Assembly (NCBI GenBank): GCA_017473225.1
Contig: JAFUMG010000042.1
Span: 1-35,195, forward strand
Direction of reading: 5' to 3'
Source: Oscillospiraceae bacterium
Lineage (GTDB): Bacteria > Bacillota > Clostridia > Oscillospirales > Oscillospiraceae
Length of the DNA: 35,195 bases
Shown here: piece after piece, positions 32,232 through 35,195 of the stretch
Position numbering within the stretch: the first letter of the stretch is position 1
Layout of the letters: every line of letters begins with the position of its first letter
The notes under the pieces: generated by a model
Told to the model about the DNA's origin: nothing
Databases searched by the model: none
The model's input: only the letters and a program-made list of their open reading frames with translations
Position numbers and translations under genes: made by a program

Positions 32232-32535
32232 TTACCAAACTTTTTGTCAGGTACCCCATGGTGAATATCACCAAAGGGGCACCCCCTTCGGGCCCTATCC
32301 GGGAGCCCTGCTGTATTGTGTATTTTGCACAAGGCCGATAGGCCCCACTTTTGCCATCGGCAAAGCCGGGTTTTATCCCCCAAAGCATCAAAAAACGATA
32401 CGGCAGAATGCCCAAAAAACAGGGTGTTTTCTCCCCCGAAAACCCGAAATTTTCTCCAATAATTTGGCGAAAAACATCTTGACTTTCGGCCATGGCATGG
32501 TATTATAGATGTATACCAGACAAAAAGTTTTGTAA
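32232..32535. repeat. 22-bp inverted repeat flanking the dpaL promoter region
   Basis: Left arm 32232-32253 (TTACCAAACTTTTTGTCAGGTA) is given here only by position and core AAACTTTTTGTC. The right arm 32514-32535 is its reverse complement at 20 of 22 positions. The right arm covers the predicted transcription start of dpaL. Between them lie the palindrome TGGTGA-ATA-TCACCA (32259-32273) and G/C-rich hairpins, and no gene. Paired operators for DNA looping, or a small mobile element, are both possible. Confidence 0.6.
32479..32506 (+). promoter_or_regulatory. Promoter of dpaL-ygeY
   Basis: TTGACT (32479-32484), a 16-base spacer ending in TGG, TATTAT (32501-32506): an extended -10 sigma-A promoter. 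An inverted repeat TGGTAT-N9-ATACCA (32498-32518) overlaps the -10 and start point, and ACAAAAAGTTTTGT (32520-32533) lies just downstream. Both positions would suit a repressor. Confidence 0.68.
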
Positions 32536-32581
32536 CCAGAAAAATTTTTAGCATACTAATTTATTAGGAGGCAAAGTAACG

Positions 32582-33796
32582 ATGGAACCCAAAATGAAAT
32601 GGAAACTGAACACCATGCCTAAGGGCGATGGCAACGAGCTGGAGATCATGTCCCTGGATAACGTCGCCAAGGCACGTGCTTTCCACGAGAGCTTCCCCCA
32701 GTACAGCATCACTCCTCTGGCCAAGCTGGACAAGATGGCTGACTACCTGGGCCTGGACACCCTGTGCATCAAGGACGAGAGCTACCGCTTCGGCCTGAAC
32801 GCATTCAAGGTCCTGGGCGGCTCCTTCGCTATGGCCAAGTACATCGCCAAGGAACTGGGCAAGGACGTTTCCGAGATGACTTATGACTATCTGACCAGCG
32901 CCGCTCTGAAGGAAGAGTTCGGCCAGGCTACCTTCTGCACCGCTACCGACGGCAACCACGGCCGCGGCGTGGCATGGGCTGCCAACAAGCTGGGCCAGAA
33001 GGCTATCGTCCACATGCCCAAGGGCTCTTCCAAGACCCGTTTCGATAACATCGCCAAGGAGAACGCCAAGGTCACCATCGAGGAAGTGAACTACGACGAG
33101 TGCGTCCGTATCGCTGCCGCCGAGGCCGCTTCCGTTGAGCACGGTGTCATCGTTCAGGATACCGCCTGGGAAGGCTACACCGAGATCCCCAGCTGGATCA
33201 TGCAGGGCTACGCCACCATGGGCTCCGAAGCTCTGGAGCAGCTGAAGGGCTACGGCGTTGAGCGCCCCGACGTTGTCATCCTGCAGGCCGGTGTCGGCTG
33301 CATGGCCGGTGCTATCTGCGCCTACATCGTCAACTCCTTCCCCGACAATCCCCCCAAGATCGTCATCGCCGAGGCCGGCATCGCCGACTGCCTGTACCAG
33401 GGCGCTGTCGCCAACGACGGCAAGTACCGCATCGTTGACGGCGATCTGCAGACCATCATGGCTGGCCTGGCTTGCGGCGAGCCCAACATCGTCTGCTGGG
33501 AGATCCTGCGCAACCACGTCACCGCTTTCTGCTCCTGCCCCGACTGGATGGCAGCTAAGGGCATGAGAATGCTGGCAGCTCCCGTCAAGGGCGACCCCGC
33601 TGTCTGCTCCGGCGAGTCCGGCGCTATCGGCATGGGCGTCATCGCTTCCCTGATGACCGATCCCGACTACGCAGAGCTGAAGGAAGCTCTGGGCCTGAAC
33701 AAGGACTCCAAGGTCCTGCTGTTCTCCACCGAAGGCGACACCGATCCCGACAAGTACAAGAGCATCGTCTGGGGCGGCGAGTACGCTACCGTGTAA
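32582..33796 (+). CDS. dpaL: Diaminopropionate ammonia-lyase (YgeX)
   Basis: A 404-residue PLP enzyme (E. coli YgeX 398) that splits 2,3-diaminopropionate into pyruvate and two ammonia. The PLP lysine is K76 in RFGLNAFKVLGG. The phosphate-binding loop region includes ATDGNHGRGVAWAA (about 119-132) and the C-terminal glycine-rich SGESGAIGMG. TAGGAGG precedes the ATG. In urate-degrading gut anaerobes this gene belongs to the yge/ygf set and provides the carbon exit to pyruvate and energy. Its promoter is separate from the ssnA operon, and ygeY follows 52 bases downstream with its own strong ribosome site. Codon use is that of a highly expressed gene. Confidence 0.96.
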   Translation: MEPKMKWKLNTMPKGDGNELEIMSLDNVAKARAFHESFPQYSITPLAKLDKMADYLGLDTLCIKDESYRFGLNAFKVLGGSFAMAKYIAKELGKDVSEMTYDYLTSAALKEEFGQATFCTATDGNHGRGVAWAANKLGQKAIVHMPKGSSKTRFDNIAKENAKVTIEEVNYDECVRIAAAEAASVEHGVIVQDTAWEGYTEIPSWIMQGYATMGSEALEQLKGYGVERPDVVILQAGVGCMAGAICAYIVNSFPDNPPKIVIAEAGIADCLYQGAVANDGKYRIVDGDLQTIMAGLACGEPNIVCWEILRNHVTAFCSCPDWMAAKGMRMLAAPVKGDPAVCSGESGAIGMGVIASLMTDPDYAELKEALGLNKDSKVLLFSTEGDTDPDKYKSIVWGGEYATV

Positions 33797-33848
33797 ACCC
33801 TAGCAAGGTCTATTTACATAATCAATAATTTCAAGGAGGAAACTACCA

Positions 33849-35195
33849 ATGGTTAATGCAAATCTGGACTACGCTCAGATCAAGGCTGCCGCTGAAGGCT
33901 ACAAGGCTGACATGGCTGCTTTCCTGCGTGCAATGATCTCCCACCCCAGCGAAAGCTGCGAAGAGGGCGCGGTCTGCGAGTGTATCAAGGCTGAGATGGA
34001 AAAGCTGGGCTACGACGAAGTTGAGTTCGACGGCCTGGGCAACGTCATCGGCTGGATGGGCACCGGCGACAAGATCATCGCTATTGACTCCCACATCGAT
34101 ACCGTCGGTATCGGCAACATCAACAACTGGACCCATGACCCCTACCAGGGCTACGAAGACGACGAGGTCATCTACGGCCGCGGCGGCTCCGACCAGGAGG
34201 GCGGCATGGCTTCCGCTACCTATGGCGCTAAGATCATGAAGGACCTGGGTCTGATTCCCGAGGGCTACAAGATCATGGTCATCGGCTCTGTTCAGGAAGA
34301 GGACTGCGACGGCATGTGCTGGCAGTACGTCGTGAACAAGCACTTCCCCAAGAAGGGCATCAAGAAGGAGCAGGTCGAGTTCGTTATCTCCACCGAGCCC
34401 ACTGACGGCGGCATCTACCGTGGTCATCGCGGCCGTATGGAGATCCGCGTTGATGTCAAGGGCGTTTCCTGCCATGGCTCCGCTCCCGACCGCGGCGACA
34501 ACGCGATCTACAAGATGGCTGACATCCTGCAGGACGTCCGTGCTCTGAACGAGAACGACGCTGCTGACGAGACCGAGATCAAGGGTCTGGTCAAGATGCT
34601 GGATCCCAAGTACAACCCCGATCACTACGAGGATGCACGTTTCCTGGGCCGCGGCACCTGCACCACTTCCCAGATCTACTTCACCTCTCCTTCCCGCTGC
34701 GCTGTTGCTGACTCCTGCTCCATCTCCATCGACCGTCGTATGACCGCCGGTGAGACCTGGGATTCCTGCCTGCAGGAGATCCGCGATCTGCCCAACGTCA
34801 AGAAGTATGGCGACGACGTCAAGGTTTCCATGTACATGTACGATCGTCCCTCCTGGACCGGCGAAGTCTACGAGACCGAGTGCTACTTCCCCACTTGGAT
34901 CAACAAGAAGGAGTCCGCTCACGTCAAGGCTCTGGAGGACGCACATCTGGCACTGTTCGGCGACACCCGTACCTGCCCCAACTCCGAGATCGCCAAGGCT
35001 AAGCGCGAGGGCCGTCCCCTGACCGACAAGTGGACCTTCTCCACCAACGGTGTCGCTATCCAGGGCCGCTACGGCATCCCCTGCGTTGGCTTCGGCCCCG
35101 GTGCTGAGTCTCAGGCTCACGCTCCCAACGAGATCACCTGGAAGTCCGACCTGGTTACCTGCGCAGCTCTGTACGTTGCCGCTGTCAACCTGTAC
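33849..35195 (+). CDS. ygeY: YgeY-type M20 metallohydrolase (3' end outside window)
   Basis: An M20-family zinc hydrolase, open for 449 codons to the window edge with no stop. Metal-site motifs: IDSHIDTVG (H82, D84), [18 protein letters not shown] (general base and ligand), STEPTD, and a late SQAHAPNE histidine. The central [24 protein letters not shown] dimerisation-domain entry is typical; only part is quoted. Family members cleave amide bonds of carbamoylated or acylated amino acids. In this cluster YgeY probably releases the diaminopropionate that DpaL consumes, which fits the gene order. It is already longer than E. coli YgeY (about 403), reflecting extra segments in the second half. AAGGAGG precedes the ATG. 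Confidence 0.93.
   Translation, partial: MVNANLDYAQIKAAAEGYKADMAAFLRAMISHPSESCEEGAVCECIKAEMEKLGYDEVEFDGLGNVIGWMGTGDKIIAIDSHIDTVGIGNINNWTHDPYQGYEDDEVIYGRGGSDQEGGMASATYGAKIMKDLGLIPEGYKIMVIGSVQEEDCDGMCWQYVVNKHFPKKGIKKEQVEFVISTEPTDGGIYRGHRGRMEIRVDVKGVSCHGSAPDRGDNAIYKMADILQDVRALNENDAADETEIKGLVKMLDPKYNPDHYEDARFLGRGTCTTSQIYFTSPSRCAVADSCSISIDRRMTAGETWDSCLQEIRDLPNVKKYGDDVKVSMYMYDRPSWTGEVYETECYFPTWINKKESAHVKALEDAHLALFGDTRTCPNSEIAKAKREGRPLTDKWTFSTNGVAIQGRYGIPCVGFGPGAESQAHAPNEITWKSDLVTCAALYVAAVNLY

Noticed and set aside
1-35195. CRISPR array, tRNA or rRNA genes, prophage or transposase genes
   Set aside because: No regularly spaced repeats, no cloverleaf or rRNA-like sequence and no recombinase or transposase motifs were seen.

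Overview
The window is GC-rich DNA of a strictly anaerobic, Gram-positive-type bacterium. The best guess is a gut Clostridium of the Oscillospiraceae group. This rests on sigma-A-like promoters (TTGACA/TATAAT, many with an extended -10), strong GGAGG ribosome sites, intergenic palindromic repeats of a type I associate with that group, and the gene families present. This taxonomic call is inference from gene content. No rRNA, tRNA, phage, transposase or CRISPR array is visible.

Layout. (1) 139-2705, minus strand: apgM then serC, linking lower glycolysis to serine. (2) 2899-7685, plus strand: a surface/polyphosphate cassette (lamin-tail + CotH-like protein, VTC-domain protein, DUF4956 membrane protein) with its own promoter and terminator. 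(3) 7941-8558: a lone putative acyltransferase-domain protein. (4) 8847-12733: xdhA-xdhB-xdhC, a three-subunit xanthine dehydrogenase, with a perfect promoter and a terminator. (5) 12790-14320: guaD, guanine deaminase, with a long leader. (6) 14565-15849: a CofE-like ligase. (7) 15958-21336: a selenium block. A cysteine-desulfurase-like gene and a LysR regulator run on the minus strand; yedE-like transporter, TusA-like, DUF3343 and selD run on the plus strand from divergent promoters. (8) 21619-23418: an N-acyl-D-amino-acid deacylase-family amidohydrolase with a 47-residue membrane peptide downstream. (9) 23764-24476: a YheO/DauR-like regulator, divergent from (10) ssnA-ygfK-xdhD-like-ferredoxin (24613-32186). 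(11) 32479-35195: dpaL (ygeX) and ygeY, the latter running off the window end.

Together most of the window reads as one physiological module: anaerobic purine/urate breakdown by molybdenum hydroxylases, with the selenium-handling genes thought to supply a labile selenium cofactor beside them. Guanine would be deaminated to xanthine by GuaD and interconverted with urate/hypoxanthine by the XDHs. The ssnA-ygfK-xdhD-ygeX-ygeY set corresponds to the E. coli yge/ygf cluster and to gut bacterial urate-degradation clusters, with diaminopropionate ammonia-lyase feeding carbon to pyruvate. Apparent local replacements include an RnfB-like polyferredoxin instead of a FAD subunit (ygfM), a COG3653-type amidohydrolase, and a PAS-type regulator.

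The intergenic spaces carry several copies of short elements bounded by AAATTGTAGTTT / AAACTACAATTT terminal repeats. Two of these ends supply the stop codons of serC and apgM.
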